Shown one piece after another: positions 1-12,033 of a stretch of DNA of 64,000 nucleotides. Every line of letters starts with the position of its first letter. Positions within the stretch are counted from its first letter, which is position 1. The notes beneath the pieces are model-generated. The model was not told the origin of the DNA, searched no databases, and saw only the letters and a list, made by a program, of their open reading frames with translations. Position numbers and translations under genes: made by a program. This stretch comes from Telmatactis stephensoni (lineage: Eukaryota > Cnidaria > Anthozoa > Actiniaria > Isophelliidae): contig JALIZF010001807.1 of the NCBI GenBank assembly GCA_029948255.1, positions 682,001 through 746,000 on the forward strand. Direction: 5' to 3'.

Positions 1-59
1 ATTTGGTGTCGGTTATCATGACATCGGTATCACGAAGTAAGAGTGAAAATTCTGTATTA

Positions 60-920
60 CTCGTGCCCAGGCCGTAGGCCGGGAACGAGTTATAAACTGC
101 AAATGTTTTTTTTTTCTCTGTTCGTCGCCAGAAGAGGCCTTTCTTGCGCAATTGGTCACGTGTTAAAGCTCCTGATTGGTTAAGAGCCTAAGAAACAATG
201 CCCTTCATTCATCACCTTTGAGCGAGTGTGAACTCTTCGAAGGTCTTCGAAGTGAAGGCCAGTCAGGAACTTTAGGAATGCAAGATGGTGGACAGCCCAA
301 AAAATAGCTTTCAGAGACAGGCTTTTCCAGCAGTGAGACAATAGAAAATGGAGCTTTTAACTCGAGATATACCTAGACACTTATAAGAGCTTCAGAATGG
401 GCTGTTATTTTGAGCTTGATCTCCAATACTTTGACCAAATATCGAACTCTCAATGGAGTACTTGAAAATGAAGCTCTTGCGACTCAGAGCAATTCCTTTG
501 AGCTGGAAAGCTACGAATTTCTCACCCTACATGTTGCTAAACGAACGCTTATAAAGGCAAGTCAATTATATTTTTCATTCAAGCATTCAAGAGATCTTGA
601 GATGTTTTTGTATTGAATTTTAAAACCAAAATTCTGGCCAGACAATTTATTTATATATTTTCATGGAACCAAGGCTCTATTTGACCTGATGCGTTTGGTC
701 ATGTAATGGATAAAACATCTGAAACATGAACGAAAAAATACACGGTTTATTGTGTCAAAAACGTCGTTGTAGAAGTCTTTACAGCAAACAATTGAGATAT
801 ATAGTGAAATAAAAAGTTGAATAAACTGGTATACTTTTGCATGTTGGAGATATCTAATACCCATGCATGATAATAGAAGGACAAAGGCAAACACTAATAG
901 CTGCTGACAGACAAATTGAC
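60..920 (-). repeat. Left copy of the CTCGTGCCCAGG-ended repeat
   Basis: This stretch matches the reverse complement of 59830-60886 over most of its length. Shared landmarks include the 'gcaaatg' block near 100, the 'caaatatcgaactctc' block near 440 and the 'tgcatgataatagaag' block near 865. It starts with CTCGTGCCCAGG just after a TA dinucleotide, like the right copy. The far end (beyond about 920) no longer aligns, so this copy is truncated or diverged. It has no convincing coding capacity; the small ORFs inside it are not conserved in the other copy. It is most likely a non-autonomous DNA element. Confidence 0.7.
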
Positions 921-2857
921 TAATCAGATATTCTTTAAAAAGGTCAAAAAAGGTCTTTATTATGTTACGGTTAAGTGAAGAATGTGTGAAACGGCTCGGG
1001 GAAGAGTACGAACGGGGCCGGTCATTAAAGCCTCTCCTAAAAGGGGCTCCCAGGGCACAAGTAAACGCACGTGTGCTTCTAGTTTGAGCTTTCATTGGTT
1101 CCGAAGTTTATACATTGTTAAGAGCAATGAAGAGCAGATGAAGAGCAATATAATGTCTGCTGATTGGTTCCGAAGTTTATACATGGAGCACTTTTGGGCT
1201 TCCTGTGGAGTTACACACCTACTTGCACTACATGATGACATAGTGGCTCTTGCCTAGGGGTGTAGCCACAAAAATCCATGAAAATGGTTGAAGAACTGAC
1301 AACTGTGGTCTGGGTTTTTTGTCCATAATTTTGATTTTCTTTTGGAAAGAAAAATCATAAATTGATGGCAAAATCTTTAATTTTTGTATTTTTTCAGTTT
1401 TGCACCTTCTTCTTGATGAGTTTGGCCTAGAAAATGTCTGAAATTTCGTTTAATAATCGGAGAATGTCATAAAATGAAAATTGACATTTTAAACTGCTTA
1501 CCTTTTTCTAAAGCTTCATTATCATCGAAACTTGAAATTCGAAACCATCAATTTTTTCCTAAGCAGGGAGGGCTTACTCCGAGTGTTTACCCGACTGGGG
1601 AGGGGTCTAGTTCTAAAGTTCCCTTGTCTGGGTAGGCATGCAAACTGTTTTTGTCCACCCATCAACACAGGAAGCCCATACAGCTTTTTAGCGTCCCAAC
1701 ATACTCGACAAACATTTGAGTACGAGCTCGATTTTTGGCTTTCTAGGGCTCAAATATACACAAAAAAGCGTCAAAGTTTTCCATGTTCCTATCGATAGAT
1801 TTTCTTAATTTTCAAATATGTTGTGTAAATCATTGCGTGAATGCAAGTTTTGAAATAAGAAATGGGGGTCACGGTGCTCGTTTGCGAGATATTTTGTAAA
1901 ACATCATCATAATAGAGCTAAAAACGGCACTTTTTCGAGAGGGGAATGGGGCGAGTTTCGCAAAACTTGCTTTTTATCGCACCAAAGATTAGAAAAATTT
2001 CCAAAATCGACTTTTGTATCCTTTTTGATTATACCTTGAAAGAAAATGCTTGTAAAGTCGCGATTTATGATTTTTGAACCATGCGCAGTAGGCGTGCGCG
2101 GTGCAAAACAGAGGAATTACCTTAACTACAAGTTTCTGAGAATATGCCAATTGTGACCCAACCTTAAGCAAGAAATCTCTTGATATCTTCCTTACAGTGC
2201 TATTTACCCACCCCTAAACTATATATCACTATAATGCTCAATAAAAGTGCTTTCTGTTTATTGTACCTATCCCATAATATATGCCAGGAAATTGATACAT
2301 TTTATACCAAAATGTTGCAAATGTTATTTAGGTTAAAAAAATTTGATGTTTTCTTGACAAAATATTTCAAACTATTATTAATGATACAGAGCTAATTATG
2401 TACAGGTTAGAAAGGTAACAACATATACAGTACAAAAAGCTGAAAACCATTTTTACAATTGTGACATGTGGAGAGCGGGGCCATTTTATTTCGTGGGAAC
2501 TAGAGGCAAATTTCTGAAAGTATTTATTTCAACCCAACTTGGAGTATAGAAACTTCTTATATCTTGATTGCATTACAGTAACCACCCCCTCACCTATATA
2601 TCCTTACTATAAGAATTGAAAGGTCTACTTGTGTTGCACCTATCCCATAATATGTACCAAAAAATTGAATATTTTCTTTCAAGAAAGTTACAAATTTCAG
2701 TTTCGTGAAAACTAGCTGTTGCTCTTGAAAAAAAAATTTTAATAACATCATCAATAAAAATGTCACAAATACAGCTAAGCTAAACAAAATTCAGTATAAA
2801 CCTAATCTTTACCTGTCACTACATCAGGAGACTCCTTTGAAGCAGACTTTTTTTTCT
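921..2857. other. Noncoding stretch with short direct repeats
   Basis: No gene is supported here. A block reading 'attggttccgaagtttatacat' recurs near 1094 and 1162. A block of about 100 bases around 2200-2310 is repeated imperfectly at 2580-2690 (both contain 'acctatcccataatat'). The latter pair lies immediately 3' of the minus-strand piggyBac ORF and may be its 3' untranslated or subterminal region. I could not find the expected second piggyBac terminus (TTAA followed by CCC) in this interval. Confidence 0.4.
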
Positions 2858-4891
2858 TTACTGCCAGTATTGAACAAAATTATGCCATGCATTCCAGCAA
2901 GACCTTTGACTGTTGACACAAAGGTGAACTTTGCATACAGTGCACTTTACAGCAGACTTGTTTCGGTGGTTTTTGTGAAGTGCTCTTTGTTGAACAGTTT
3001 TGGCACATACAACACAGTCTAGTCTTGTGTCAGTGAATTCCAGTGGATGGAAATTTCCATTCAGACGTAGGGTATCCATCTGGGACATTGGACGGGACAA
3101 CTGTCTTCCAATCTTTGCACGAAATGACTGCCCACCAATAAGCTGTCTTGCAACCTGCAGCCTATAGTCCAGAAATGTGCTCTTGTCATCTGGGTTAGCT
3201 TTCATCATGATAATGAAAGAATTCAGTAAACTTATTTCAAGTCCATAACCGAAAAGCTTTTTCCAAGCCTTTCTTGACTTCCGCAAAACTGAGAAACTCT
3301 TTATCATTTGGTCTGTCAGATCCACCCCACCCATAAACTTCTGATAATCCAGTAGGGCTGGAGGGCATTGAAGTGGTTGTCTTTCTCCTCTGCCTTCTCG
3401 TCTAGCAACAGTTGTGGGCTCATTTGTTGTTGGAGGATGGATAGTGGACAGAAGATAAACCGGACGCTTATCAAGCCATCCCATTGCAACAAGTTGGCCA
3501 TCACATCTCCATAAGTAATCACCACGCCTCATTTGTTTTTGTCTTTGCTTAGTAATAACAACCTCTTGTGGAAAACCTTTACGATTGAATTTTACTGTAC
3601 CACAGCAAAATATTTTCCTGTCTAATAGTTCTTTGAACAAATGTGGATCGCAATAAAAATTATCCATATATAAGTGGTGGTTTTTATTAGCCTCTGTTAT
3701 GGTTAGGTCTCTAACAACTCTCTTTGCCAGATGTTGTTCAGGATTTCCTTCAACCTTTCCCAAATAGACTTGGAAACGATAGACATATCCAGTTGTGGCC
3801 TCTGAAAGGACCCACACTTTTATTCCCCATCTCGTTGGCTTGTTTTTGATATACTGTTTGAAGCTAAGCCGTCCCTTGTGGGGCACCATGGTTTCATCGA
3901 TTGATATCTCACGTGAGAGCCGGTATTCTCTTCTGATATTCTCACCCAGCATTGTAAGGTAATTTCTTATTCTGAAGATTTTGTCATATCCCTGCTGCCC
4001 CTTGGTACTGCTGTAGAGTTGTCTGCCAGGTGAAAATATCTCCATATTTGGAAGAAGCGAGTTCTTGGCATAATTGCCGCAATCCCTTGCTGATGTAGGT
4101 ATTCATCTGAGCTCCAGTACATTCCAAAACGTGGAAGTCTAACAATTCCCATGAGAATAAAGATTCCTACAAAGGCTTTAATTTCTTCTTTGGTTACTGG
4201 ACTCCATTTAGTTTTGTGTTTATTTGGATTTGCTGTTTTTTGTTGTTCATAATATCGGTTAGTCTCAAGAACTAGCACATCCCATAGAGCCTCATTGAAG
4301 AATCTCTGAAAGTAAAATATTTCATCAATATCATCAGGAAACCTGTATGTTGGTCCAGGATGCTGTTCAGTAAAATCCGGAGGTGGCTGAGACAAATAGG
4401 TAGAGGTCCAAGCAAAAGGAAGAGGGTTCACTGGTCGCTGTAGGACATTTGCTCTTCTTCCACGTGCACGTCTACGGCATCCTTGTCCTCTTCCTAAATT
4501 TTGTTGAGGTCTTGTTGGACTTCTATCACGTTCAGAGGAGCGATTGTCATCTACAAAGAAATATTATTCTGTCTTAATATTTTTATGACAATTTAATAAA
4601 AACGTGATGTACAAGTTCACAAGAAAAATAAATCTAAATGATCTCCTGAAAGGAAAGAATAATCATGTTACTGCGATGCTTTCATTGCTTACCTTCAAAT
4701 TCATTCAAATTATTTTCATCAGAGTCGATTATTTCTTCCTCTTGATTAGATTCTGGTTCCAAGTCACTTTCACTTGAGTCTGAAACATCCGAAATATCAT
4801 CCTCGCTTCCCTCTGACATCCCTTCGTCCGAATCGTCATTTAAAACTCTTCTGAGTACTTCATCCAAAGGAAGGTTTCTTCTTGCCGCCAT
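2858..4891 (-). pseudogene. piggyBac (PGBD4-like) transposase, two exons, frameshifted
   Basis: This is a DDE_Tnp_1_7 (piggyBac) cut-and-paste transposase. Exon 1 (4693-4891) encodes a very acidic, Ser-rich N-terminus and ends at a GTAAGC donor; exon 2 (2858-4550) starts after a TTTGTAG acceptor and joins in frame. The three catalytic aspartates are visible in 'SIDETMVPHKG', 'YMDNFYC' and 'GGVDLTDQM'. The C-terminus has the family's Cys-rich zinc domain (CVVCAK, CTVC, C-x-N). Near 4000-4030 the frame changes by one base: 'RFFQIWRYFHLAD' lies in one frame and 'GQQGYDKIFRIRNY' in the next. An indel in the local G run is the simplest cause, so this copy is probably inactive. A sequencing error in the homopolymer is the alternative. 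Confidence 0.9.
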
Positions 4892-5074
4892 TTTTAAATC
4901 CCAATTTCGAAAAAATTTGGTTTTGCTGCGATTTGAAGTTCAAGATTTATCGATGAGAGAGGCAAAATCAAAATCAAAATGGCCGACAAGTTGTAAAGAA
5001 TCTCCCAGGCATCTTGTTTAGAGTCCAGGCCTAACAGTTAGGTCATAAATATTCAAACTAAATGACGTACACAA

Positions 5075-5113
5075 AATCGTACAAATTTGTACGATTGGCA
5101 ATTAAAGGGTTAA
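5075..5113 (-). repeat. piggyBac terminus with 22-bp perfect palindrome and TTAA target site
   Basis: On the minus strand the element begins CCCTTTAATTGCC directly after TTAA (5110-5113), which is the canonical piggyBac end and target site. Immediately inside it lies a perfect 22-bp palindrome at 5075-5096, centred on AAATTT. It sits about 180 bp upstream of the transposase start codon and belongs to the same element. The matching terminus on the other side was not found. Confidence 0.8.
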
Positions 5114-6108
5114 ACAAATAACCCAGGGAATGTACATTTCTTGAATTATAACTTTTCGATTGTCTTGGAGATTTGGGTGATGTGCTCTTATGGAATAATC
5201 AACCCTTCTCAATTAAAAATATTATCACCCGACAGATACCAGACAAAACTACAATGTACTTTATTGGTTCAATTGTTTAGCACTATAAACTACAGAATGA
5301 ATAGTGCTGAATAACTAAATTACTAGAGTTATAAACTTTACATTGAGACTCATGGCTACACCACAAGGATTATACACTGCTCTTTATGCTTTATACTTTT
5401 AACTACACTGCCAGAAAAATATGAACTCTTTTATCATGGTGAATAGTAATAGGAAATGTCATGGAACTGTACAACTGCATTTCTGAAAACACTTATATTG
5501 TTGTTGACCACTTCATGAAAGATATTATGAAAGCATGGAAAGCTATCATGGAAGTGCTTGAGCTGTAAAGATGTCAGCAGTGGATGTCCCTGTATAGGGT
5601 CCTTACCAAATACTGGCCAGTAATTTAGAGATCCACCTCTGTTTTCATATTGTTGAGCAACTTGCACGGTAGATGGAATAAGATGTGTTGGTGTTTTATA
5701 TGTAAAACTCAACATCTATGAATACTGGAACTCAATACACAAGATTATTTTCAAGGTCCATTATCTAAAAGCTAAATAATATTGTTTATTTCTCACTCTG
5801 AATTAGAGGCAGAAGATGGATTGAAAGATAACCTCATTCAAACAAGACTTAATATCATCAAGTCTCTTGAACTGGCTGGTTGATACATAACCCCCTTTGC
5901 TTTTGACATTAACAACATTTATTCATTCCATCTTCCCCACTGTACTATTGGTTTAGGAACAACAACTGAGTTATAAATCACACCTAAAGCAGGATGTTGG
6001 TTCAAATCAGTATACGGTTTGATATGTATTCAAAACTCAACTTTTCAATTCTGGAACCTGATACACAATAATACTTCAAAGTCTCTTAAACGTTGTCCCC
6101 CACACAGG
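5114..6108. other. Mostly noncoding; holds a degenerate second copy of the RING-like segment
   Basis: No intact gene is supported. From about 5800 to 5990 the minus strand is a decayed duplicate of the 6110-6330 segment: the same 'acctcattc', 'catcaagtc' and 'acaacattta' blocks recur in the same order. A 93-codon minus ORF at 5434-5715 lies beyond it and matches nothing I recognise. Confidence 0.4.
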
Positions 6109-6690
6109 CTATTCCTGACTTTCAGCATCAGAATCCACGGCAGGAGATAGACTGAAAGTTGACCTCATTCCAACCAAGAACACATCAAGTCCCCTAAACT
6201 GGCTTGTGGGGGCATATCCTCTTGGCGCTCGGCAGTGCGGACAACATTTATCCAGTCCATCTGCCCCACTATACCATTGATTTACACATGATGCATACCC
6301 AAGGAGAATGTTGCAGCATTTTGCTGCTACTATCGGCGGTGCCATTGGCTGCTTTTAACAGATCATGCATCTGAAGGAAAAACCAACCAATTTAACAACA
6401 CTTAGTGGGATGGCCATAGGTTTACTGACATCAGTGATGTCTTTCACAGCTTTGTTGACATCATCCAAGGTGTTGCTCATTTGTGTTATTTCCTGGTGAA
6501 TGCTGTGGAGCTCCCCCTTAATGCCTTGCAGCTCACTTGAGACGCTTTTTCTCTTTTTACGTGCAGAAGAGAAGAAAATTCCAGCTGTGAGTCTGATGAT
6601 TCAGAAACTGAATATTTTCTCCCTTTCTTTGGGTCAGGATTAGGAATGGCATAGATCCTTCGGCTTGGGCACTTCCAGAATTTGGCACCT
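6109..6690 (-). pseudogene. Coiled-coil plus RING/U-box-like zinc finger gene, broken
   Basis: On the minus strand an exon-like segment follows an acceptor near 6690 and encodes, in order: a basic Ser-rich stretch ('KCPSRRIYAIPNPDPKKGRK'), a coiled coil ('ELQGIKGELHSIHQEI'), and a Cys-rich module with FRCMIC, KCCNILLGYASCVNQWY and CCPHCRAPRGYA. The spacing resembles a RING/U-box-like finger found in anthozoan hypothetical proteins (family recall, not searched). Two breaks are visible: a frame change near 6570 and an in-frame TAA between FRCMIC and the next Met, which is the start of the longest uninterrupted ORF (6109-6345). I regard it as a decayed gene or transposon gene. Confidence 0.55.
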
Positions 6691-7398
6691 TTGTTAAAAA
6701 AGAAAAGACTGTCAGTTCAGGTCAACTCCTAATTTGAAATTCTGAAAATCATTTTTTCATTAAAAGTTTAACTACTGATGAGAAATGGCACGATTACCTA
6801 TTACGTGAACTTTCAGGAGTTAAGTAGTTTCCCGCCTTTTTTTTTGAAGGAAAAGGAATACCAAACCAATGTTTCTTAAGCCTGGTTTCCATATGATTGC
6901 TACGATCACTATGATAAATCGCCACGATCACTATGATAAATCGCCAGGATCGCTGCGATCGCTGGAGAGTGGTTTCCATATGATTGCTACTTGTGTCCAA
7001 AACTCAACTAAAAGCTAATTGCTTAGTTTATTGCTACTCTAGTTTTGCCAAAACATTATCAAGTCCATGAAAGGTCACTACTTTGTCAACACATTCCCTC
7101 CTACAAAGTTGGCAAGTGCTGTGTTCTTGTAGCCACCTTTGAGTGCAGTCCCCACACCCTACAAACTGATAACAACATGAAGAATATATCAACTCCTTCT
7201 TTCACACATGTTGCACGTTACAGATCTTCACAGGAGTGAAATCGTGTCATCATTACGAGCGGCATCAGTACCGTATTTGCCGCTGTATAAATCGACCTTT
7301 TAACACCTAAAAGTTACCTTCAAAAATCAACCTCGACTTATACATCGAGTCACAAGTTGACATCCTGTAGATCACCAGTCAATACACAGCAAAAAAGA
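6691..7398. repeat. Noncoding; simple GATCACTATGATAAATCGCC-type repeats and a small MITE-like segment
   Basis: Between 6880 and 6995 a short unit of about 19 bases containing 'gatcactatgataaatcgcc' is repeated in tandem and flanked by two copies of 'ggtttccatatgattgctac'. Near 7277-7350 'ataaatcgacctttt' is followed by a partial inverted partner 'atcaacctcgacttatac', suggesting a MITE fragment. No gene is supported. Confidence 0.45.
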
Positions 7399-8508
7399 TA
7401 GCCTGAGTATCAGGCCCTCTGGGGTGCGGAGAGGGAGGGGAGGGGAGGGGGAGGGGAGGGGGAGGGGAAAGGGGGGGACTGGGGAGAGGGGAAAGGGAAA
7501 AGGAGGGCCTGACACAAACACATATCAGGAGCTGTGTTCATCAGCCATATTTTGGCCGAAATCCTGATTGGTCAAGAGAACAATAGGTCGCAAACCGGAT
7601 GTTAACAGACTTGTTCTGTAAGATCAATCCGCCATCTGGAAGTCTTTCTCTCATGATTTGACTTTAAGATTTTAGCTGTAATCATCAATGAGTATTTCTG
7701 TAAAAGAAGAAGAGTTCGATTTAGCTTTTCGAACAGCCCTAGACTAAATTCCGGGTATAAATCCCAAGAAAGAACAGATAGAATGTGTCAAAAGTTTGTT
7801 CGTTGACCGACAAGACATACTTGGTGTCCTCCCGACTGGCTACGGGAAAAGCTTCATCTATCAAATTGTGCCCAAGATTTATTCTAACTTGTGGAAAGCG
7901 AAGCACAATGAAGATAAAGTGTTCAAAGTTATTGTGGTCAACCCGCTTGAACTGATCTTTGCGGACAGGACGGTGCTATCTTTCGCAGGCTTCAATCGTT
8001 TTGCTGTCGGAGTATTTCCGGTTGGTGTCCTAACAGAAGTAACTCTCTTCGTTTTTCTCTCAGGAGTCTTTGCTGTGGATCTCGAGTTGAGGGCATCTTT
8101 TATTTCTTTATAGTTTACCAGTTTGGTCTTGTGTTTTGATCACACTTATTCTGACGGCGAGCAATACATCTGATAATATTATATGTTCACCAAATGAAGA
8201 GCAAAATTCTTTGTTTGTTGAGGCAGAAAACAGAGGTACAGTGGATGCTTTTACTCCATATTTTACTTTTATGTTTACTTTGCCAAAATGGCAAATCAAA
8301 AAGACGCCTGAGACTACGCGGCTACATGCTATTAGTATGATTTCACGCCATCGTTCAATGTCAAAACAACGCGAACCGGAAACGATTTTAATTGGCTGAT
8401 ATTTATTGTCACTCGTCACGACTTCCAAGGGGGTGGAACGGCTCACAATATACGATTGTGTCAGGCCCTCTTTTCCTTTGCTCTCCCTCCCCTTTCTCTC
8501 GCCCTCAT
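7399..8508 (+). mobile_element. Decayed RecQ-bearing polypurine-TIR element, right tip lost
   Basis: The left end reads TAGCCTGAGTATCAGG, a small hairpin (GCCTGA/TCAGGC), followed by an almost pure purine tract and then GGAGGGCCTGACACAA. The right side at about 8454-8505 is the inverted counterpart of the inner part (TTGTGTCAGGCCCTC followed by a polypyrimidine tract), but the terminal hairpin is missing. Inside is the start of a RecQ helicase. The organisation copies the complete element at 45777-54895: hairpin tip, purine tract, GGAGG(G)(A/C)CTG box, then the helicase ATG 289 bp from the tip (278 bp in the complete element). Base content of the tips differs enough that this is a sister family, not a recent copy. 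Confidence 0.7.
7688..8113 (+). pseudogene. RecQ helicase N-terminal remnant
   Basis: Starting at ATG 7688 the frame encodes a short N-terminus, hits an in-frame TAA at 7745, and continues in the same frame with the RecQ motif I region 'LGVLPTGYGKSFIYQIVPK' (Walker A GYGKS). It reaches the motif Ia equivalent ('VIVVNPLELI') and then diverges into unrelated sequence to 8113. The rest of the helicase is absent. It is an internally deleted, non-autonomous remnant inside the 7399-8508 element. Confidence 0.75.
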
Positions 8509-8621
8509 TCATAGAAAATGTAACTACAACTTTTTTCCGAATCAAAACATTATTCAACAACAACACTTTATTTAATAATATTTAAAAAAATATACACAGT
8601 CCGCAGGTAAGCGTAACTAAT

Positions 8622-8927
8622 CTAAGCGGGCTGTGTTTTTAATAAATACAAGTAATACAAGAAAATGTACCTGTTCCTCTTGTACTTTGGCAATCCTCTC
8701 CTTGATATCCTGCAAAGCCTTGTTGATGTCAGTGTACAACCCAACTCTTTTATGTTGTTTTCGTTCTCGGACACCTCTCTCCACGCATTTCCACGCTCCT
8801 TAGTTCCTAGTCTGAATTTATATGGTTCAACTGTTGATATTTCTGCAAGTAAAATTTCATCGTGGCACCTTTTGAAAGTGAAAACTCCTCTATTCCCGAG
8901 CATCTTGGAGCCAGCCGACATGGACAT
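8622..8927 (-). pseudogene. Myb/SANT-like DNA-binding exon, frameshifted
   Basis: The reading frame encodes 'RGVFTFKRCHDEILLAEIS', 'EPYKFRLGTKERGNAW' and 'REVSEN', the pattern of the Myb/SANT-like (trihelix-type) domains common in cnidarian transposon proteins. After about residue 60 the natural continuation ('DINKALQDIKERIAKVQEEQ', a coiled coil) lies in another frame, so there is a one-base shift, and the annotated frame runs on as low-complexity sequence. A plausible splice donor follows the coiled coil. It could be an exon of the same gene type as the coiled-coil/RING segment at 6109-6690, but the RecQ element lies between them and the link is unproven. Confidence 0.5.
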
Positions 8928-10160
8928 TTCGTAGCCGCTAAAACTACAAAAATTACAGAAGAAGTAACTCCTTATATTCTGTAAATGAAGAAAACAACAT
9001 TCCTAGCAAGTATTTGAATTTGAAAATTAAAGGATTTTAGTCAGTAAACAAACTTACCTTCCTTAAAGATACTTCGTTTTCAAGACGACAAAGTTTTGCA
9101 AAATTTTTGTCCTAAACTGGACGACGAGGACAACGAAATCGATGTAAACAATGTTGTCATGTAATCAGTGAAGAAGTAATTTTTAATTTTTAATTGAGTT
9201 TCAAATAATCAAAATTCATAAATCATGATAAATTTTGAATTTTGTTTTTAGATATTAAAATTGAAAATTCAATTAGCAAGTGCTACATGGACCCATTACC
9301 ATCTACATTTTTGAAAAAAATCTTAAGCTAAATATATAAGTTAGTATTTAGATTATAGCCCATTACAATTTCAACATTTTCACTTATCATTCATCAAGAG
9401 TATGTCCAACAAAGGTCACATACAGTATTATTTTCAGTAGACAGCTTCAAATGAATGTGCACATAGCACAAAAAATAGGAACGTCAAGTTATGAATGGTT
9501 TCTCCACCAAATTAGTTGCAAATTAGCCAATAGAAATATCCAAGTTGTAAATGACGATAAAGCTTCTTCTTTGTACGTTAATCCTTGAATTTTAAATGAT
9601 TTATCAGTTGAATTTGTACTCTATCCAGCAGTTTCCTCAGCAAAGGACACTGAATTTCTTTCAATCCAAGATAATCTGCAGTACTTGGAGCAGCCTTGAA
9701 ATCTTTTAAAGCATCAATAATTTGACTTCAAATAAAAAAAAAGACATTTATAGGGAAAGAGGATGTTTGGAAAGCTCAACATTTTTTATCATGTTGACCA
9801 CTTGTAGTCATAACTGTTTACATTTTTGAAAAATCTTAAGCTAAATATATACGTTAGACAGCTTCAAATGAATGTGCACATCACACGAAAAACAGAAACG
9901 TCGAGTTATGAATGGTTTCTCAACCAAATTAGTTGCAAATTAGCCATAAGAAATATCCATGTCATAAATGACGATAAACCTTGAATCCTTGAATTATTTT
10001 AAATTATTATTTATCAATTGAATTTGTACTTTATCCGGAATCATTAAAAAAAACCCATATATATATTGAAAAAATCATCCAAATCTGATGGGGGGAAATG
10101 TGAGACTGCCATAAGTGCTTGGACTTTGTTTAGTTGGACCTGGAGTTTAGAGCTCCCATT
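8928..10160. repeat. Noncoding; direct repeat pair 9310-9620 / 9822-10040
   Basis: Two copies of a segment beginning near 'tcttaagctaaatatata' and running through 'cagcttcaaatgaatgtgca', 'gttatgaatggtttct' and 'aatgacgataaa' to 'gaatttgtact' lie in direct orientation about 500 bp apart, with moderate divergence and small indels. No ORF of interest overlaps them. A Myb-gene upstream region may lie at 8930-9180. Confidence 0.6.
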
Positions 10161-11334
10161 GGGTAACTACAAAAGCTGGGCTAGGGCCATGGCCTAGGCC
10201 ATGGCCTACTTATGGCCCACCCCATGGCCTACCTTTATTTTTCCATTTTAAAGGCTTTTATCATAAAAGACTTGCATTCTAATAGCTTGGAACACAAAAA
10301 ACTCTCTTCGAGGCAGCCATATTGTTTAATGATCACACAGGGATCCCAGCGCATTTTTTAATGATCACAAAGGGATCCCAACACATTTTTTTGCACACCA
10401 TATAGAGGCTGTGAGCAAGAATACTCCATCTTGGTATAAAACTTTGAAACAAGCCAATCTACACTTTTATTTCATGTGACCAATTGTCTATTCACAAAAA
10501 TGTGTACCTTTTCCTCTACATTTGATTGAAGATGTCTTTTGCCCTTGCCTGTCTTTCAATACCTACTGTATGCTTTGAACAAGTAGATGGCTGGATCATC
10601 AAAGTTAATAAGACCTGAGCTTAATGACTGAATATCAAGCTCAAAAACTCAACTTTATTTTCCAATTCACTTACAAACTTTGATTAAAAATAATCTTATC
10701 AGGTAAGATGTTCATTTTCTTTTGTAGCAACACAATTGCCACCCCTTTCTCTTGGAAGAAATAGCTCTTTGTTTATATATTTTTTACAGTGACTATTAAC
10801 ACCAACTAAGGCCGCCCAAAGTAATTTTCATACAAATTATCGAATCATGATCGAGTATATGAGCTATAGAATCTCTACAAATGTTTTTAAATATTTGCTT
10901 AAAATGAATATAAAATTTGCTTTGAATGTTTACAAACTACATTATTGAGATTGAAGAAACTCGCCATGAATTTGTTGTTGACTGATGAAAATATTTTTTA
11001 TGTGCATTGAAAAATATTTGTCTGAAAATTGGTTTGGCTGGCCTTGGTTGGGGCAGTCGCACTGTAAGGGTAATTATTAGGTGGGTAATACACGGCTCTC
11101 ATAATGGCCGAACTCGAGTGGGGACTGGTAGCGATTATGCACGAAAACGAGGCCATCCAGTCATCCGTGCTTCAGCACTACAGATCTATTACTGAGTTCG
11201 ATCAGCTGTAACACGAAACAAAAGGATTTTAAATGCTTTCTTTTCTTTTTATCGAGATAATGTTTTTCAAGACTTCTAAAAGCTTTATGTTTCCTTTTTG
11301 TTCTGGATAAAGTAGTTTTTAATGGAACAAAGCC

Positions 11335-12033
11335 ATGCCAAGTCATTGTTGCGTGCCTCAGTGTACGACTAGAGGTTATCGTCGCGAAGACACTGGCGAA
11401 AAAATCTCCTTCTATACATTTCCCTCAGAGGCACTGCTAGAAAAGAAGTGGATACATGCCATAAGAAGAGACGAAGGACCTGACTTCAGAATTACCAAAT
11501 CTACAGTGGTATGCTGCCTGCATTTTCGCGAGAATGACATCAAACGAACACTCGTTGGGAAAAACATTTTGAAACCGGGAGTCGTTCCATCAGTGTTTTC
11601 GTGGGTCCGTACGTCGCCAAGGAAGAGGAAACCGCCAAAAGAAAGACTTTTTATCAATGATCCTCCCGCAAATAGTAATTTAGATGCTAGTTTTAGTCTG
11701 GTGGAAGAGCAAGAAGAGACACAAGATATCTTTGAAGTGGTACCATCGCAAACTGTGGATGTCGGAACGCAGACAGATTTTACCACATACGAGGTTCGTC
11801 TCTCCGAAATGGTCGCTGAATACACCAAACAGACTAAAATATTAGAGTTAAAAATCAAAGAATTAAAGGTAGAGTGTCAAGCTGCTGAACGCCGATGCGA
11901 GTCTCTTCAGAGCAGACTATTCACACTGGATGTAATGATGACTAAGAACTCTGACACTGCTGCTTTTTATACTGGTTTTCAAAGTTGGGATGCCTTCATG
12001 GTTATATATAATTATCTTGATCCAGGAGAGTAG
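11335..12033 (+). CDS. THAP zinc-finger N-terminal part of the ISL2EU transposase
   Basis: Residues 1-90 form a THAP DNA-binding domain: 'MPSHCCVPQCTTRGYRRE' supplies the first Cys pair, 'STVVCCLHF' the second Cys and His, with 'KKWIHAIRR' and the closing 'GVVPSVFSW' (the AVPTF-like box) also present. Residues of about 150-205 look like a coiled coil ('LELKIKELKVECQAAERRCE'), probably for dimerisation. The frame stops at TAG 12031-12033, but the same frame then continues without interruption into the DDE domain. The natural protein was therefore probably one polypeptide of about 516 residues, and this TAG is a disabling mutation or, less likely, a regulated stop. Confidence 0.85.
   Translation: MPSHCCVPQCTTRGYRREDTGEKISFYTFPSEALLEKKWIHAIRRDEGPDFRITKSTVVCCLHFRENDIKRTLVGKNILKPGVVPSVFSWVRTSPRKRKPPKERLFINDPPANSNLDASFSLVEEQEETQDIFEVVPSQTVDVGTQTDFTTYEVRLSEMVAEYTKQTKILELKIKELKVECQAAERRCESLQSRLFTLDVMMTKNSDTAAFYTGFQSWDAFMVIYNYLDPGE

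Noticed and set aside
8108..8566. 152-codon minus ORF over the decayed RecQ element
   Set aside because: Runs through the terminal repeat ('GERKGRESKGKEG' is the purine tract) and matches nothing.
11412..11858. 148-codon minus ORF
   Set aside because: Antisense shadow of the THAP coding frame.
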